Positions 20,663 through 30,779 of a stretch of DNA of 46,282 bases are shown piece after piece. The position numbers and the translations under genes are program-made. How positions within the stretch are numbered: position 1 is the stretch's first letter; each line of letters opens with the position of its first letter. The DNA is from an uncultured Ferrovum sp. (GTDB lineage Bacteria; Pseudomonadota; Gammaproteobacteria; Burkholderiales; Ferrovaceae): positions 1 to 46,282 of the forward strand of contig CAITLJ010000035.1 in NCBI GenBank assembly GCA_903893215.1, written 5' to 3'. The notes under the pieces were generated by a model. It was not told the DNA's origin. It saw only the letters and a program-made list of their open reading frames with translations, and did no database searches.

Positions 20663-21481
20663 ATGAAAAGAACCGTGTTCTTCGTCTCTGACCGCACCGG
20701 CATCACCGCCGAGATGCTTGGCCAGAGCCTGCTCAGCCAGTTTGACGACCTGCGGATGGACCGGCAGTCGATGCCCTTCGTGGATTCTGCCGAAAAAGCC
20801 GCGGCCGCCGTGGCCATCATCAACATGTCCGCAGTCGCCGAAGGGCAACGTCCCCTGGTCTTCAGCACCGTGGTCGCCGATGAAGCCCGCTCGGTGCTGC
20901 ATGGCGCGAACGCGCTGGTGCTGGATTTTTTCGAGGTGTTCATCAGCCCGCTGGAGCATGAGCTTGGCCTCAAGTCATCGCATACGGCGGGCCGTTCCCA
21001 CGGCATGCAGCGTGCCGAGGATTACAACCGACGGATCGAGGCGGTGAACTACGCGCTGGCGCACGATGACGGGCAGACCGAACGTGGCCTGGAAACCGCG
21101 GATGTGATCCTGGTTGGCGTCTCACGCAGCGGCAAGACCCCCACCAGCCTGTATCTGGCACTGCAGTGCGGCATCCGCTGTGCCAACTATCCGCTCATCC
21201 CGGAAGACCTCGAGGCCATGCGCCTGCCAGCGCGTCTGCAGCGTTTCCGCGACAAGCTGTGGGGACTCACCATTCGTCCCGATCGTCTGGCGCAGATCCG
21301 TCAGGAACGACGGCCCGACAGCACCTATGCCGCCGTGGAGAATTGCCGCAAGGAGGTGCAGGCTGCCGAACGCCTGATGCAGAGCCATGGGATCACCTTC
21401 TTCAACTCGACCAACCGGTCGATCGAGGAACTGGCCACGGTGATCCTGCAGGGGGCACGCCTGGAACGCCGCCTGTTCTGA
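20663..21481 (+). CDS. ppsR: PEP synthase regulatory protein (bifunctional kinase/pyrophosphorylase)
   Basis: A 272-residue DUF299-family protein. It inactivates PpsA by ADP-dependent phosphorylation of a Thr and reactivates it by Pi-dependent dephosphorylation. Motifs: [20 protein letters not shown] at the N-terminus, the P-loop [15 protein letters not shown] (about 152-166), [11 protein letters not shown], and the C-terminal [17 protein letters not shown]. The ATG at 20663 (AGGA upstream) gives the family start [10 protein letters not shown]. It diverges from its target ppsA across 85 bp. Confidence 0.96.
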   Translation: MKRTVFFVSDRTGITAEMLGQSLLSQFDDLRMDRQSMPFVDSAEKAAAAVAIINMSAVAEGQRPLVFSTVVADEARSVLHGANALVLDFFEVFISPLEHELGLKSSHTAGRSHGMQRAEDYNRRIEAVNYALAHDDGQTERGLETADVILVGVSRSGKTPTSLYLALQCGIRCANYPLIPEDLEAMRLPARLQRFRDKLWGLTIRPDRLAQIRQERRPDSTYAAVENCRKEVQAAERLMQSHGITFFNSTNRSIEELATVILQGARLERRLF

Positions 21482-21521
21482 GCACCACGCAAGGCCCTGC
21501 GCCAGACCGGTCTGGCCGATC

Positions 21522-22319
21522 TCAACCGCGCTGACGCGACCACTCGAACATCAGCAGCGCACCAGCCACCCCGGCATTGAGCGATTCGCAGCCTGGTGCC
21601 AGGGGGATCGCGACCGAGTCCAGGCAGGCGGCGCGCAAGCTGGCTGACAAACCCGCCCCCTCATTGCCGATGGCCACACCGCCAGCATGCGCAAGGGGGG
21701 CCTGCCACAAGGTGTGACTGCCGTCCGCTGCCGCAGCCCAGACCCGGCCATGACGGCCTGCCAACGCCGGCAGATCGCAGTCCTCGAACAGGGTGAGTGC
21801 GAAGTGCGCGCCCATCCCGGCACGCAGCACGCGCGGTGCCCAGGCTTCGGTACACCCCGGTGACAGCGCCACACTGCGCAGCCCGGCACCATGCGCAGCG
21901 CGCAACAAGGTGCCCAGATTGCCGGGATCCTGAATGTCCTCAAGAAGAAGCACGAACGCCTCTGCGCCAATGGCGTCCGCCTGCATGACGGGCGGCAGCG
22001 GCAGCAGGCTCAGCACCCCGGAAGGATGGGCCGTTGGTGCAAGCTGGCTGAACAGCGTGGCGGGCACTTCAAACCATTCAGTGCCACTTGCATGACTGCG
22101 CTCCACAGCGCGGAGCACTTCGTCGCGCGCCAGCGCAGCGGCCGTCAGCAGACCCCATTCAGGGGCCTGCCCCGCCTGCAGCAGGCTGTCGAGCAGATGC
22201 ACGCCATCCAGCACCGTAAAGCCGGCCTTGCGGCATGCCCGCGGCGTGCCCACCAGGCGTGCCAGCAAACGCAGACGCGGATTTTCCCGCGAAGTGAGCT
22301 GCGCAAAGCCGGCGTTCAT
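21522..22319 (-). CDS. SpoU/TrmH-family RNA 2'-O-methyltransferase
   Basis: A 265-residue SPOUT methyltransferase, probably acting on 23S rRNA or tRNA. The N-terminal substrate-binding part ([26 protein letters not shown]) resembles RlmB/YsgA-like proteins. The C-terminal knot has [20 protein letters not shown] (motif 1, catalytic Arg), [13 protein letters not shown] (motif 2) and [20 protein letters not shown] (motif 3). Its ATG overlaps the rnhB stop as ATGA. The exact target nucleotide cannot be assigned. Confidence 0.9.
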   Translation of the reverse strand: MNAGFAQLTSRENPRLRLLARLVGTPRACRKAGFTVLDGVHLLDSLLQAGQAPEWGLLTAAALARDEVLRAVERSHASGTEWFEVPATLFSQLAPTAHPSGVLSLLPLPPVMQADAIGAEAFVLLLEDIQDPGNLGTLLRAAHGAGLRSVALSPGCTEAWAPRVLRAGMGAHFALTLFEDCDLPALAGRHGRVWAAAADGSHTLWQAPLAHAGGVAIGNEGAGLSASLRAACLDSVAIPLAPGCESLNAGVAGALLMFEWSRQRG

Positions 22320-22993
22320 GAAACCTCGTCCGCGCGGGGCCGGATCGGCACTGCGGCCGTGTGCTGGGCGACCGCAGAGGTCACGACTTTCATGCCAAGT
22401 ACCGCCCGTACAGGTGCGAAGCTGCGCCTGTGTTCGGGACAGGGCCCCAAGCGGGCCAACACAGCGCGATGCGCCGCCGTAGGATAGCCCTTGTGGCGGT
22501 CAAAACCATAGGCCGGGTGGGCGGCATGCAGTGCGACCAGCACCGCGTCCCGTGCAGTCTTGGCCAGGATCGAAGCCGCCGAGATTGCGGCGACGTGCAC
22601 GTCGCCTTGCACGATGCATTGCACCGGCAAACCGAACGCCGGTGCGCGGTTGCCGTCCACCAGCACCCCTGCAGGTCGCACCTGCAGCCCCTCCACCGCA
22701 CGTTGCATGGCCAGCCACGTGGCCTGCAGGATGTTGTGCTGATCAATCTCGGTTGCACTCGCCTGGGCGATGGACCACGCCAGGGCATGGGTGCGGATCT
22801 GCACAGCCAGAAAATCGCGCCGCGCCTCGCTCAGTTGCTTTGAATCCGCAAGACCCTCGATCGGGTGTTGCGGATCCAGAATCACGGCGGCGGCGAAGAC
22901 CGGACCTGCCAGCGGACCGCGTCCGGCCTCGTCCACGCCACAGCACAAGCCCGGCAATGACACGGTAGGTGGCAGCCGCTGCAGCCGCTTCAT
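22316..22993 (-). CDS. rnhB: Ribonuclease HII
   Basis: It cuts RNA in RNA/DNA hybrids and single ribonucleotides in DNA. 225 residues from the ATG at 22993 (GAGGAG 9 bases upstream); an upstream in-frame GTG at 23035 is less likely. The catalytic core is seen: [15 protein letters not shown] with Asp21 and Glu22, [21 protein letters not shown] with the third acid, and [13 protein letters not shown] with [14 protein letters not shown]. It is linked to lpxB, as in many proteobacteria, and overlaps the methyltransferase by 4 bp. Confidence 0.96.
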   Translation of the reverse strand: MKRLQRLPPTVSLPGLCCGVDEAGRGPLAGPVFAAAVILDPQHPIEGLADSKQLSEARRDFLAVQIRTHALAWSIAQASATEIDQHNILQATWLAMQRAVEGLQVRPAGVLVDGNRAPAFGLPVQCIVQGDVHVAAISAASILAKTARDAVLVALHAAHPAYGFDRHKGYPTAAHRAVLARLGPCPEHRRSFAPVRAVLGMKVVTSAVAQHTAAVPIRPRADEVS

Positions 22994-23053
22994 ACCGCCG
23001 GTCTCCTCATGTCGGGCAAGGGAAGACCGGATCACACCCGTGTTGCGCCCCCA

Positions 23054-24208
23054 TCAGGCGCCCACCTGCGCCGCAGGTTCCAGCCACGGCGCCAGAGCCT
23101 TCTGGATCGCCGCCGCCGTGTCTGTGCGCAAGGCCTGATGCAGTTCACGAAAACGTTGCTCAAGGTCTTCGCGCAGGGCTGCATTGCCGAGCAGGTTGCC
23201 CATGGCGCGTTCCAGATTGGCGATGGTAGCCTCCTCCTGCAGCAATTCAGGCACCAGCCAGTGACCCGCCAGGATGTTGGGCAGGCTGACATAGGGCAGC
23301 TGCTTGCGCCGGCGCACCATACGCGCCGTAAGCGCCGACAGGCGGTACGTCACTACCATCGGGCAGCCACACAACGCCGCCTCCAGGGTGGCAGTGCCAG
23401 AGGCCACCAGTGTGGCGTCTGCCGCAGTGAGCGCATCGGAAGCATGACCATGCATCAGCGTGATCGGCAGGTCGCTGGCGTTTGCCTTCCAGATTGCGGC
23501 ATCAAAGCGCTGGTAGGTTTCCCGGGTGGGCAATGGCACCAGAAAACGGATCCGCGGAAAACGCAGATGCAGGCGTCGCGCCGTCTCGACAAACAGGTCA
23601 GCGTGATAATTCAGCTCGGAGATCCGGCTACCCGGCAAGAGGGCAACCACCAGGCTGTCGGCCGGCAGACGCAGGCCCTCACGTGCCTGCAACCGCAAGG
23701 GCGGGTCGGGCAATTCATTGGCCATCGGGTGGCCGATATAGGTGGTCGGGATACCGGCGCGGCCAAACAGGACGGGTTCAAACGGAAAGATCGCCAGCAC
23801 CGCGTTCACCGCCGCCCGGATCCTGGGCAGCCGGCCTGCGCGCCAGGCCCAGACAGTCGGCGCCACGCACTGTACGGCCGGCACGCCTGCCTTCTTCAGG
23901 CGGGACTCCAGCCCGAGATTGAAGTCAGGAGCGTCCACACCAATGAACAGGGTTGGCGGCCGCGCAATGAAATGCGCCGCCAGCGCCGCACGGATGCGCA
24001 GCAGCTTTGGCAGATGGCGCAGCACTTCAACATAGCCGCGGACGGACAGCGCGCTCATCGGATACAGGGTGCGCGCGCCGGCCGCCTGCATGCGCGGACC
24101 GGCAATCCCTTCAAACTCGGCGTTCGGCCAGCGCGCCCGGATTGCCTGAATCACCTCGGCGCCCAGGTAGTCACCGGAGGCTTCGCCGGCCACGATACCG
24201 ATTCGCAC
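23054..24208 (-). CDS. lpxB: Lipid-A-disaccharide synthase
   Basis: A peripheral-membrane GT19 glycosyltransferase that joins UDP-2,3-diacylglucosamine and lipid X. 384 residues with the family marks GEASGDYLGA at the N-terminus, GIAGPRMQAAG, DAPDFNLGLE, QCVAPTVWAWR, FPFEP, YIGHPMANEL, ALLPGSRISEL, and ASGTATLEAALCGCPMVVTY near the C-terminus. It starts at GTG (CAGG just upstream), 11 bp after lpxA, and is the last lipid A gene in the run. Confidence 0.97.
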   Translation of the reverse strand: MRIGIVAGEASGDYLGAEVIQAIRARWPNAEFEGIAGPRMQAAGARTLYPMSALSVRGYVEVLRHLPKLLRIRAALAAHFIARPPTLFIGVDAPDFNLGLESRLKKAGVPAVQCVAPTVWAWRAGRLPRIRAAVNAVLAIFPFEPVLFGRAGIPTTYIGHPMANELPDPPLRLQAREGLRLPADSLVVALLPGSRISELNYHADLFVETARRLHLRFPRIRFLVPLPTRETYQRFDAAIWKANASDLPITLMHGHASDALTAADATLVASGTATLEAALCGCPMVVTYRLSALTARMVRRRKQLPYVSLPNILAGHWLVPELLQEEATIANLERAMGNLLGNAALREDLEQRFRELHQALRTDTAAAIQKALAPWLEPAAQVGA

Positions 24209-24219
24209 CCTGCAACCTG

Positions 24220-25002
24220 TCAGCGCAGAATGCCGCGCGTGCTGCCGGCAAGGAACTGTGCGGTGATCTGTAGTTCCGGCACCTGGCGTGCCAGCTCGGT
24301 GATCTGCTGTTGCGCCTCGTCAAAGGACAGACCCTGACGATACAGCAGCCGGTAAGCCTGCTTGATCCCGGAGATTGCTTCCGGGGTGAAGCCGCGCCGT
24401 TTGAGTCCCTCGCTGTTGACACCACGCGGCGCTGCGGGATTGCCGGCCACCAAAATGTGCGGCGGGATGTCCTGCGTGATCACCGCAGCAATGCCGCAGA
24501 AACTGTGGGCGCCAATCTGCACGAACTGATGCACGCCCACAAAGCCGCCCAGGGTCACCCAGTCCCCCACGTGCACGTGCCCTGCCAGGGTGGCATGATT
24601 GGCCAGCACGGTGTGGCTGCCCACTTCGCAGTCATGGGCCAGATGCACGTAGGCCATCACCCAGTTGTCATCGCCCAGCCGGGTAACGCCCGTGTCTTCT
24701 GCTGTGCCGCGGTTCATCGTGCAGAATTCACGGATCAGGTTGCGGTCGCCGATTTCGAGCCGGGTTGGCTGATCGCGGTACTTCTTGTCCTGCGGCGCCT
24801 CGCCCAGCGAACAATGCGAATGGATCACATTGTCGCGCCCGATGCGCGTGTGGCCCGTAATGCGGGTGTAGGCACCAACGGTGGTGCCGGCACCAATTTC
24901 CACGTCGCCATCGATGATGGCATATGCGCCCACCGCGACATCATCGGCAAGCCGGGCGCGCGGGTCGATCAGCGCGGTGGGATGACGATGCGGGTCGCTC
25001 AC
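24220..25002 (-). CDS. lpxA: UDP-N-acetylglucosamine acyltransferase
   Basis: First enzyme of lipid A synthesis: transfers a 3-hydroxyacyl chain from ACP to UDP-GlcNAc. 260 residues (E. coli 262). A left-handed beta-helix of hexapeptide repeats runs through the first two thirds ([20 protein letters not shown]). The catalytic His is in [12 protein letters not shown], and [15 protein letters not shown] and [14 protein letters not shown] are conserved. The start is a GTG that overlaps the fabZ stop as GTGA, pointing to coupled translation. Confidence 0.97.
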   Translation of the reverse strand: MSDPHRHPTALIDPRARLADDVAVGAYAIIDGDVEIGAGTTVGAYTRITGHTRIGRDNVIHSHCSLGEAPQDKKYRDQPTRLEIGDRNLIREFCTMNRGTAEDTGVTRLGDDNWVMAYVHLAHDCEVGSHTVLANHATLAGHVHVGDWVTLGGFVGVHQFVQIGAHSFCGIAAVITQDIPPHILVAGNPAAPRGVNSEGLKRRGFTPEAISGIKQAYRLLYRQGLSFDEAQQQITELARQVPELQITAQFLAGSTRGILR

Positions 25003-25442
25003 AAGGATTTTTCCGTACACAGGAGTTCGGCCTGCGCCACCACCACGCCGTCCACCCGCGCCTTGGCGCCAAATTTCCAGATGCCATGCACGCAACGGAT
25101 CAGCTCGGATTCAAGGATCAGCTGGTCGCCCGGAAACACCGGCTTCTTGAAGCGCGCCTTGTCGATGCCGACAAAATAGACCACGGTGCCTTCCGCCGGT
25201 TTTTCTCCTGCCGTGCGAAACGAAAGGATGGCCGAAGCCTGTGCCAGTGCCTCGATGATCAGCACGCCGGGCATGACCGGATGGTGCGGAAAATGTCCGT
25301 TGAAAAACTCTTCATTGGCGGTCACGTTCTTCAATGCGCGGATGCTTTTTCCGGGTACCACGTCCAGCACCCGATCCACCAGCAGGAAAGGGTAGCGATG
25401 CGGCAGATATTCAAGAATTTCGTTCAGATCCATGCCACTCAC
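24999..25442 (-). CDS. fabZ: 3-hydroxyacyl-ACP dehydratase FabZ
   Basis: Dehydrates 3-hydroxyacyl-ACP in fatty acid elongation, competing with LpxA/LpxD for the same substrate. 147 residues from the GTG at 25442, which overlaps the lpxD stop (GTGA) and has AAGGA 9 bases upstream; the ATG at 25433 would give the more usual start MDLNEIL. Hot-dog fold motifs: [15 protein letters not shown], then [20 protein letters not shown] with the catalytic His and Glu, and [13 protein letters not shown]. Confidence 0.97.
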   Translation of the reverse strand: MSGMDLNEILEYLPHRYPFLLVDRVLDVVPGKSIRALKNVTANEEFFNGHFPHHPVMPGVLIIEALAQASAILSFRTAGEKPAEGTVVYFVGIDKARFKKPVFPGDQLILESELIRCVHGIWKFGAKARVDGVVVAQAELLCTEKSL

Positions 25443-26530
25443 GATGTGCCGTCCTTTTTTGTAATGGTTGCGTGGCCGGGCTGTCCAGCCGCCTGGTGGG
25501 TGCCATCGCCCGCCTCCTCAAGCGTTCGCTGACGCTGCTGGCTGCGCAGGGACTTGCTCAGTTCCGGCAGCGAGCGCAGTGCCGCCAGCGTATTCATCCA
25601 GGTGCGATGGGGTTGACTCGGTATGGACGAGGTGTACACCCCCGGCTCGGTCACTGACTTGGTGATCAGCGAAAATCCCGAGATGGTGGCGCCGTCGCAA
25701 ATATCGACATGACCGACAATGCCCACGCCACCGCCAATCCGGCAGCCACGGCCCACCTGGGTGCTCCCCGAAATGCCGGTGCAGCCGGCAATCACGGTAT
25801 GCGCCCCGATGCGGACGTTGTGTCCGATCTGGATCAGGTTATCGAGCTTGGCGCCCTGCTCGATCACGGTGTCGTCGAGCGCACCGCGATCCACGGTGGT
25901 ATTGGCGCCAATTTCCACGTGGTCTGCGATCACAACCCGGCCGATCTGCGGAATCTTGATCCACTCACTGCCTGACCAGGCCATGCCAAAACCATCGGCG
26001 CCAATCACCGCACCGGAATGCAGGATGCAGTGCGCGCCGATCACGCAGTCGTGATACACGGTGACTCGCGCATGCAGTCGGGTATGCGCACCGATCTGTA
26101 CGCCGTCACCAAGGATCACACCGGCTTCCAGCACCACGCCTTCGCCAAGCGTCACATTGGCACCCAGCACCACCTGCGGGCCAAGACTGACACCGGCCCC
26201 CAGTTGCGCCTGCGCACCGATCACGGCTGACGGATGCACTCCCGCCGGGGCAGTGGCAACCGGATGCAGCAACTGGGCCACCCGGGCATAACAGGCATAG
26301 GGGTTAGCAATCACCAGCCGCGGATGGAGGGTGCCGGTGCGGTCTGCGGGCGCGACGATCACTGCGCCGGCCGCGCTGACCGCCAACTGGGGGCGATATT
26401 TCGGGTTGGCCAGAAAAGAAATCTGCTGCGGTCCGGCCCGTTCGAGCGTGGCCACACCACCGATCAGCGTGTCGGGGTCGCCGATCAGTTCGGCCGATAC
26501 CGCTGCTGCGAGATCACCAAGTCGCCACAT
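25439..26530 (-). CDS. lpxD: UDP-3-O-(3-hydroxyacyl)glucosamine N-acyltransferase
   Basis: Third lipid A step; adds the N-linked acyl chain. 363 residues. The N-terminal uridine-binding domain ([13 protein letters not shown]) is followed by about ten hexapeptide turns. Conserved parts include [34 protein letters not shown], and [16 protein letters not shown] with the catalytic His. The C-terminus carries about 25 residues more than E. coli LpxD (341 aa), hydrophilic with Gln, Glu and Lys; that tail runs into the fabZ start. ATG at 26530; an in-frame TTG lies two codons upstream. 14 bp after skp. Confidence 0.96.
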   Translation of the reverse strand: MWRLGDLAAAVSAELIGDPDTLIGGVATLERAGPQQISFLANPKYRPQLAVSAAGAVIVAPADRTGTLHPRLVIANPYACYARVAQLLHPVATAPAGVHPSAVIGAQAQLGAGVSLGPQVVLGANVTLGEGVVLEAGVILGDGVQIGAHTRLHARVTVYHDCVIGAHCILHSGAVIGADGFGMAWSGSEWIKIPQIGRVVIADHVEIGANTTVDRGALDDTVIEQGAKLDNLIQIGHNVRIGAHTVIAGCTGISGSTQVGRGCRIGGGVGIVGHVDICDGATISGFSLITKSVTEPGVYTSSIPSQPHRTWMNTLAALRSLPELSKSLRSQQRQRTLEEAGDGTHQAAGQPGHATITKKDGTS

Positions 26531-26544
26531 GCGCAATGCCGGGC

Positions 26545-27042
26545 TTATTTGTCGGCCAGGGCCTTGATGACGCGCTCGGTGATGTCGATCTTCGAGCCGG
26601 CATAAATGGCGTCCTGCAGGATCAGGTCGTAGTTTTCCTTTTCGGCAAATTCCTTGATCACCTTGTTTGCGCGTTCCTGCACAGCGGCCAGCTCCTCGTT
26701 ACGGCGGGTGTTCAGGTCTTCGCGAAATTCGCGCTGCAGGCGCTGGAAATCCCGGTTCATGGCGGCCAGGTCGCGCTCCTTGCGGGAACGGTCACTCTCG
26801 GTCATGGTTGCGCCGTCCTTGGCGAGCTGGTTTTGCAGGTCGGCGGTGTTCTTCGCCAGTTTCTGCAGGCTGGCATCGCGATCGGCAAATTCCTTTTCCA
26901 GCTTGCGCTGGGCCTTCAGTGCTGGCGCCGCCTCGCGGAAAATACGTTCGGTCTGCACAAAACCGATCTTCAGGTCGGCCGCCTGCGCCAGCGAAGTGGC
27001 GGTCAGGGCGGCGGCAAGCAACAGGATGCGACAGGTTTTCAA
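26545..27042 (-). CDS. skp: Periplasmic chaperone Skp/OmpH
   Basis: Holds unfolded outer-membrane proteins in the periplasm before BamA inserts them. 165 residues, signal peptide [21 protein letters not shown], a short beta region ([18 protein letters not shown]), then a long charged coiled coil (about 45-130), which is the Skp tentacle pattern. The start codon is TTG with GGAG 9 bases upstream; no ATG fits the signal peptide. It follows bamA by 36 bp. Confidence 0.94.
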   Translation of the reverse strand: MKTCRILLLAAALTATSLAQAADLKIGFVQTERIFREAAPALKAQRKLEKEFADRDASLQKLAKNTADLQNQLAKDGATMTESDRSRKERDLAAMNRDFQRLQREFREDLNTRRNEELAAVQERANKVIKEFAEKENYDLILQDAIYAGSKIDITERVIKALADK

Positions 27043-27078
27043 GACGGGATCTCCGGACAGGATTTAAGGGGACTCAGC

Positions 27079-29373
27079 TCAGAAGGTCTGGCCCAAGGTG
27101 AACTGGAGGCGTTCGATGTCATCGAGCGGCTGCTTGCGGATCGGTACGGCATAGCTCAACTTGAGCGGCCCTACCGGTGAATACCAGGTCAGCGCGGTAC
27201 CAGCGGAATAGCGCAGGGTGGCCGTGCTCAGCGTTTCGCCCGGGCCGTAGACATTGCCGGCATCAGCGAACAATGACAGACGCAGGCTCTTGTCGGTCTT
27301 GCTGCCCGGGAAGGGGAACAGCAGTTCCGCGCTACCCACTGCCAGCCGGTTGCCACCGACCGCGATCGCATTATTGTTGGGGTCTTTCGGGCCCAGGGTG
27401 TTTGTGGTGTAGCCACGCACCGACCCGACACCGCCGCCAAAGAAGTTCTTGAAAAACGGCAAGGGCTGATCGCCCAGGCCATTGGCAAAGCCGTATTCGC
27501 CGTTCAGCGACAGGCTTACCCGTGGAAGATACACGGCTGACAACGGCACCAGGTACTGGGCATGGATGTCCCCCCGGTAGTAGTGCAGGTCGCCGCCGGG
27601 CAGCCCGACTTCCATGTTGTATTGCTGCAGCAGACCCGAAGTTGGGAACAGCACGCTGTCGCGGCTGTCGCGTGAGAAGCTGACAGTGCCCTTGATGGTG
27701 TTGGTCGTGCTGCCGAAGCGGTTGACGAAGTCTAGGTAGCGCAGGGCGCTGGTGGTGAACACGCCCAGCTTGGTGTGTTCGGCCCCCAGACCCGCGCCCA
27801 CGGCGTCGACTTCTGACAGCGGCACCGAGAAATTCATGTCCCCGCCGATCGACTCGCTGGCGTAAGGCGCCACACCAGTGAGGGTGGAGGTGTCCACCTT
27901 GCGGTCATAAATCGAAAATCCCCGACCGATGCCTTCCTCGGTGTAATACGGGTTGTAATAGGACACCGAGATGGTGCGGGACAGCGTGCCGGTATTGAGC
28001 GCAACGGTCAGCGAGTTGCCGGTGCCGAAGATGTTGTTCTGGCTGACGCTGGTCGACAGGATCAGCTTTTCTGAGGTGGAATAGCCGGCGCCCAACTGGA
28101 TGCTGCCGGTCGAACGCTCGGTCACCGTGAAATTGACGTCGACCTGATCGGTGGTACCCGGCACGGCCGGCGTTTCGACGTTGATTTCCGAGAAAAAGCC
28201 GAGCCGCTCCAGACGCACCTTGGAGCGGTTGACCTTTTCGGTGGAGTACCAGGCCCCCTCTAGCTGGCGGATTTCACGACGGATCACCTCATCCCGCGTC
28301 TTGGCGTTGCCAGTAATGTTGATGCGCCGCACATACACACGACGGCCAGGATCGACGGTGAAGGTGAAGGCGGCAGCGCCCTTGGTGCGGTCAAGAACGG
28401 GCTCGGCATTGATGTTGGCGAACGAGTAACCGTCGTTGGCCAGGCGATCGGTGATGCGCTTGGTAGTCTCGGTGACGCGCTCACGCGAGAACGGCTCGCC
28501 GGTCTTGAGTGTGACCAGCTTGCGCAGATCCTCTTCGGGTACCGGAAAGCTGCCGGCCAGGGTGACATCCGACACCGTATAACGCTGCCCTTCGGTCACG
28601 TTGACGGTAATGAAGATCGATTCGCGGTCCGGCGTGATCGACACCTGGGTGGAGTCGATCGAAAACTCCAGGAAGCCGCGGTTCTGGTAATAGGAACGCA
28701 CGGTTTCGAGATCGCTCGACAGCTTCTGCTTGGAATACTGATCGTTCTTGTTGTACCAGGTGAGCCAGCCCGGGGTGCTCAGCACCATCAGGTCAAGCAG
28801 ATCGCTTTCCTTGAAGGCTTCGGCGCCGTTGAAATGGATTTCCTGGATGCGCGCCACTTCGCCTTCATCGATGTCGAAAGTCAGGGCCACACGATTGCGC
28901 TCCAGCGGCTTCACCGTGGTGGTGATCTGCGCCGCATAACGGCCGCGCCCCAGATACTGACGCTTAAGCTCCTTTTCGGCACGATCGATCAGCGACTTGT
29001 CGTAAATGCGCGATTCGGCGATCCCCACTGTCTTGAGCGCGTCCTTCAGCGAGTCCTTGGTGATGTCCTTGGCACCGTTGATGTCGATAGTGAAGATGGC
29101 GGGGCGCTCGGTCACGCTGACCACCAGCACATCGCCTTCCACCGACACCTTGACATCAGAAAAGAACCCGGTCGCGAACAGGGCGCGGATGGCATCCGCA
29201 GCGCGGTCGTCGTCCACCTTGTCGCCCACCTTGACCGGCAGGTAATTGAATACCGTGCCGGCTTCGGTGCGCTGGATACCCTCGATGCGGATGTCCTTGA
29301 CGGTTACAGGTTCCGCACCCCAGGCCGCTCCGGCCACCAGAGCAAGGGATACGGCCAGAGCGCGAAGATGCAT
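27079..29373 (-). CDS. bamA: Outer-membrane protein assembly factor BamA
   Basis: Core of the BAM complex that folds beta-barrels into the outer membrane. 764 residues. Signal peptide (MHLRALAVSLALVAGAAWGA), five POTRA domains over about residues 22-420 (first one VTVKDIRIEGIQRTEAGTVF), then a 16-stranded barrel. The barrel has the lid-lock VRGY motif (GVGSVRGYTTNTLGP) and ends LQFTLGQTF. It starts 9 bp after rseP. It should insert the TonB receptor and the CASCGC barrel also encoded in this window. Confidence 0.98.
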   Translation of the reverse strand: MHLRALAVSLALVAGAAWGAEPVTVKDIRIEGIQRTEAGTVFNYLPVKVGDKVDDDRAADAIRALFATGFFSDVKVSVEGDVLVVSVTERPAIFTIDINGAKDITKDSLKDALKTVGIAESRIYDKSLIDRAEKELKRQYLGRGRYAAQITTTVKPLERNRVALTFDIDEGEVARIQEIHFNGAEAFKESDLLDLMVLSTPGWLTWYNKNDQYSKQKLSSDLETVRSYYQNRGFLEFSIDSTQVSITPDRESIFITVNVTEGQRYTVSDVTLAGSFPVPEEDLRKLVTLKTGEPFSRERVTETTKRITDRLANDGYSFANINAEPVLDRTKGAAAFTFTVDPGRRVYVRRINITGNAKTRDEVIRREIRQLEGAWYSTEKVNRSKVRLERLGFFSEINVETPAVPGTTDQVDVNFTVTERSTGSIQLGAGYSTSEKLILSTSVSQNNIFGTGNSLTVALNTGTLSRTISVSYYNPYYTEEGIGRGFSIYDRKVDTSTLTGVAPYASESIGGDMNFSVPLSEVDAVGAGLGAEHTKLGVFTTSALRYLDFVNRFGSTTNTIKGTVSFSRDSRDSVLFPTSGLLQQYNMEVGLPGGDLHYYRGDIHAQYLVPLSAVYLPRVSLSLNGEYGFANGLGDQPLPFFKNFFGGGVGSVRGYTTNTLGPKDPNNNAIAVGGNRLAVGSAELLFPFPGSKTDKSLRLSLFADAGNVYGPGETLSTATLRYSAGTALTWYSPVGPLKLSYAVPIRKQPLDDIERLQFTLGQTF

Positions 29374-29382
29374 AGAGTGGAA

Positions 29383-30759
29383 TTAACCGGAGAAGAAGCG
29401 ATTGAAATCGTTATAGAAGGCCAGCAGCATCAGCATCGCCAACATGAACGCGCCGACCTGCATGCCTGCCATCATCAGGCGTTCGGGTAGAGGACGCCCC
29501 GTGACCAACTCAAAACTATAATACAAAAGGTGACCTCCATCCAGCACGGGCACCGGCAGCAGGTTCAGCACGCCCAGGCTAACACTGATCACCCCCAGGA
29601 ATCCGAGGAACGGAACCAGTCCCATGCGCACGGTCTCGCCGGCCGCGGAAGCGATCTGCAACGGCCCGCCCACCCCCTTTGAAGAGGCTGTGCCAGTCAG
29701 CATGCGCGCCAGCATGGTCACGGTCATGCGACTCAGCTGCCAGGTATGCCGGGCCCCTTCCATCAGGGCTGACCCCGGCGCATATTTCAGCAGCACGGTC
29801 ATCCGCGCCTGCATGGCAGCATCCACCGCCACCGCCGCACCGATGCGGCCGATTGCCGGCACTCCGCTGTCATCGCGGTCTGGGGTGATGGCGACCGGCA
29901 ACCGCTGCCCGTCACGCTGCACCTCGAGTTGCAGGGGAACGCCCGGTGCCGCGCGCACTCGGGCCACGAACGCGCTCCAGTCGACCACGGGCTCGCCATT
30001 CACCGCCACGACCAGGTCGCCGCTGAGCAGCCCTTGGCGCCGCGCCGCGCCATCCGGCAATACCGATCCCAATCGCGCCACCAGCGGGGGTTGCCACATC
30101 TGCAGGCCAAGCGCTGCCGCCGGGTCGCCATCGGCACCTGCCAGGGTGGCATCACCGTGCAGTGCGAGTTCGACGCGCCCGCCACCGGCCTTTTGAATGG
30201 TCAGATCCAGCGGTTGCCCGGCCACCAGGGCCCCCGCCAGGCCCAGTCGCAATGCATTCCAGTCGCTGACCGGCTGCTGCCCCAGGGTCAGCACCAGGTC
30301 GCCAGCCTGCACCCCGGCTTGCGCAGCCGATGTGCCCGGCGCAGGGGTATCCAGATACGGTCGCACGCCCGGCACGCCAATCATGTTGCTGGCAGCAAAC
30401 AGCAGGGTCGCCAGCAACAGATTGGCCGCCGGACCGGCAGCGACCACGGCGGCGCGCCGCCCCAGGGTTTGCCGGTTGAAGGCGCGGGGCAGGTCCGCCG
30501 GCGCCACCTCGCCCTCGCGCTCGTCGAGCATGCGCACATAACCGCCGAGCGGAATCGCCGAGACGGCCCATTCGGTCTGGTCAGCGCCACGACGACGCGA
30601 CCACAGCACCGGACCGAAACCCAGCGAAAAACGCAGCACCTTCACTCCGCACAGTCGTGCAACGACGTAATGACCCAACTCGTGAAAAAACACCAGCAGG
30701 CCGAGCGCCAGCACAAAACCGCCCACAGTCGAGAAGGCATGGGAAAAGAGAGACGACAT
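29383..30759 (-). CDS. rseP: RIP zinc metalloprotease RseP
   Basis: Site-2 intramembrane protease that in E. coli cuts the anti-sigma factor RseA. 458 residues. The zinc motif HELGH is at residues 26-30 within TM1. Two PDZ domains follow (one around GTSAAQAGVQAGDLVLTLGQ, the second around RRQGLLSGDLVVAVNGEPV). The C-terminal LGVLNLLPVPVLDGGHLLYY supplies the third zinc ligand (Asp) and lies next to the last TMs. Position between dxr and bamA is the conserved one. No rseA or rpoE is in this window. Confidence 0.97.
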   Translation of the reverse strand: MSSLFSHAFSTVGGFVLALGLLVFFHELGHYVVARLCGVKVLRFSLGFGPVLWSRRRGADQTEWAVSAIPLGGYVRMLDEREGEVAPADLPRAFNRQTLGRRAAVVAAGPAANLLLATLLFAASNMIGVPGVRPYLDTPAPGTSAAQAGVQAGDLVLTLGQQPVSDWNALRLGLAGALVAGQPLDLTIQKAGGGRVELALHGDATLAGADGDPAAALGLQMWQPPLVARLGSVLPDGAARRQGLLSGDLVVAVNGEPVVDWSAFVARVRAAPGVPLQLEVQRDGQRLPVAITPDRDDSGVPAIGRIGAAVAVDAAMQARMTVLLKYAPGSALMEGARHTWQLSRMTVTMLARMLTGTASSKGVGGPLQIASAAGETVRMGLVPFLGFLGVISVSLGVLNLLPVPVLDGGHLLYYSFELVTGRPLPERLMMAGMQVGAFMLAMLMLLAFYNDFNRFFSG

Positions 30760-30779
30760 GGTTTGATGGACTCCGTACG

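Noticed and set aside
25439-25520. Frameshift at the end of lpxD suggested by its long tail
   Set aside because: The frame is intact and ends in a GTGA overlap with fabZ; a C-terminal extension is simpler.
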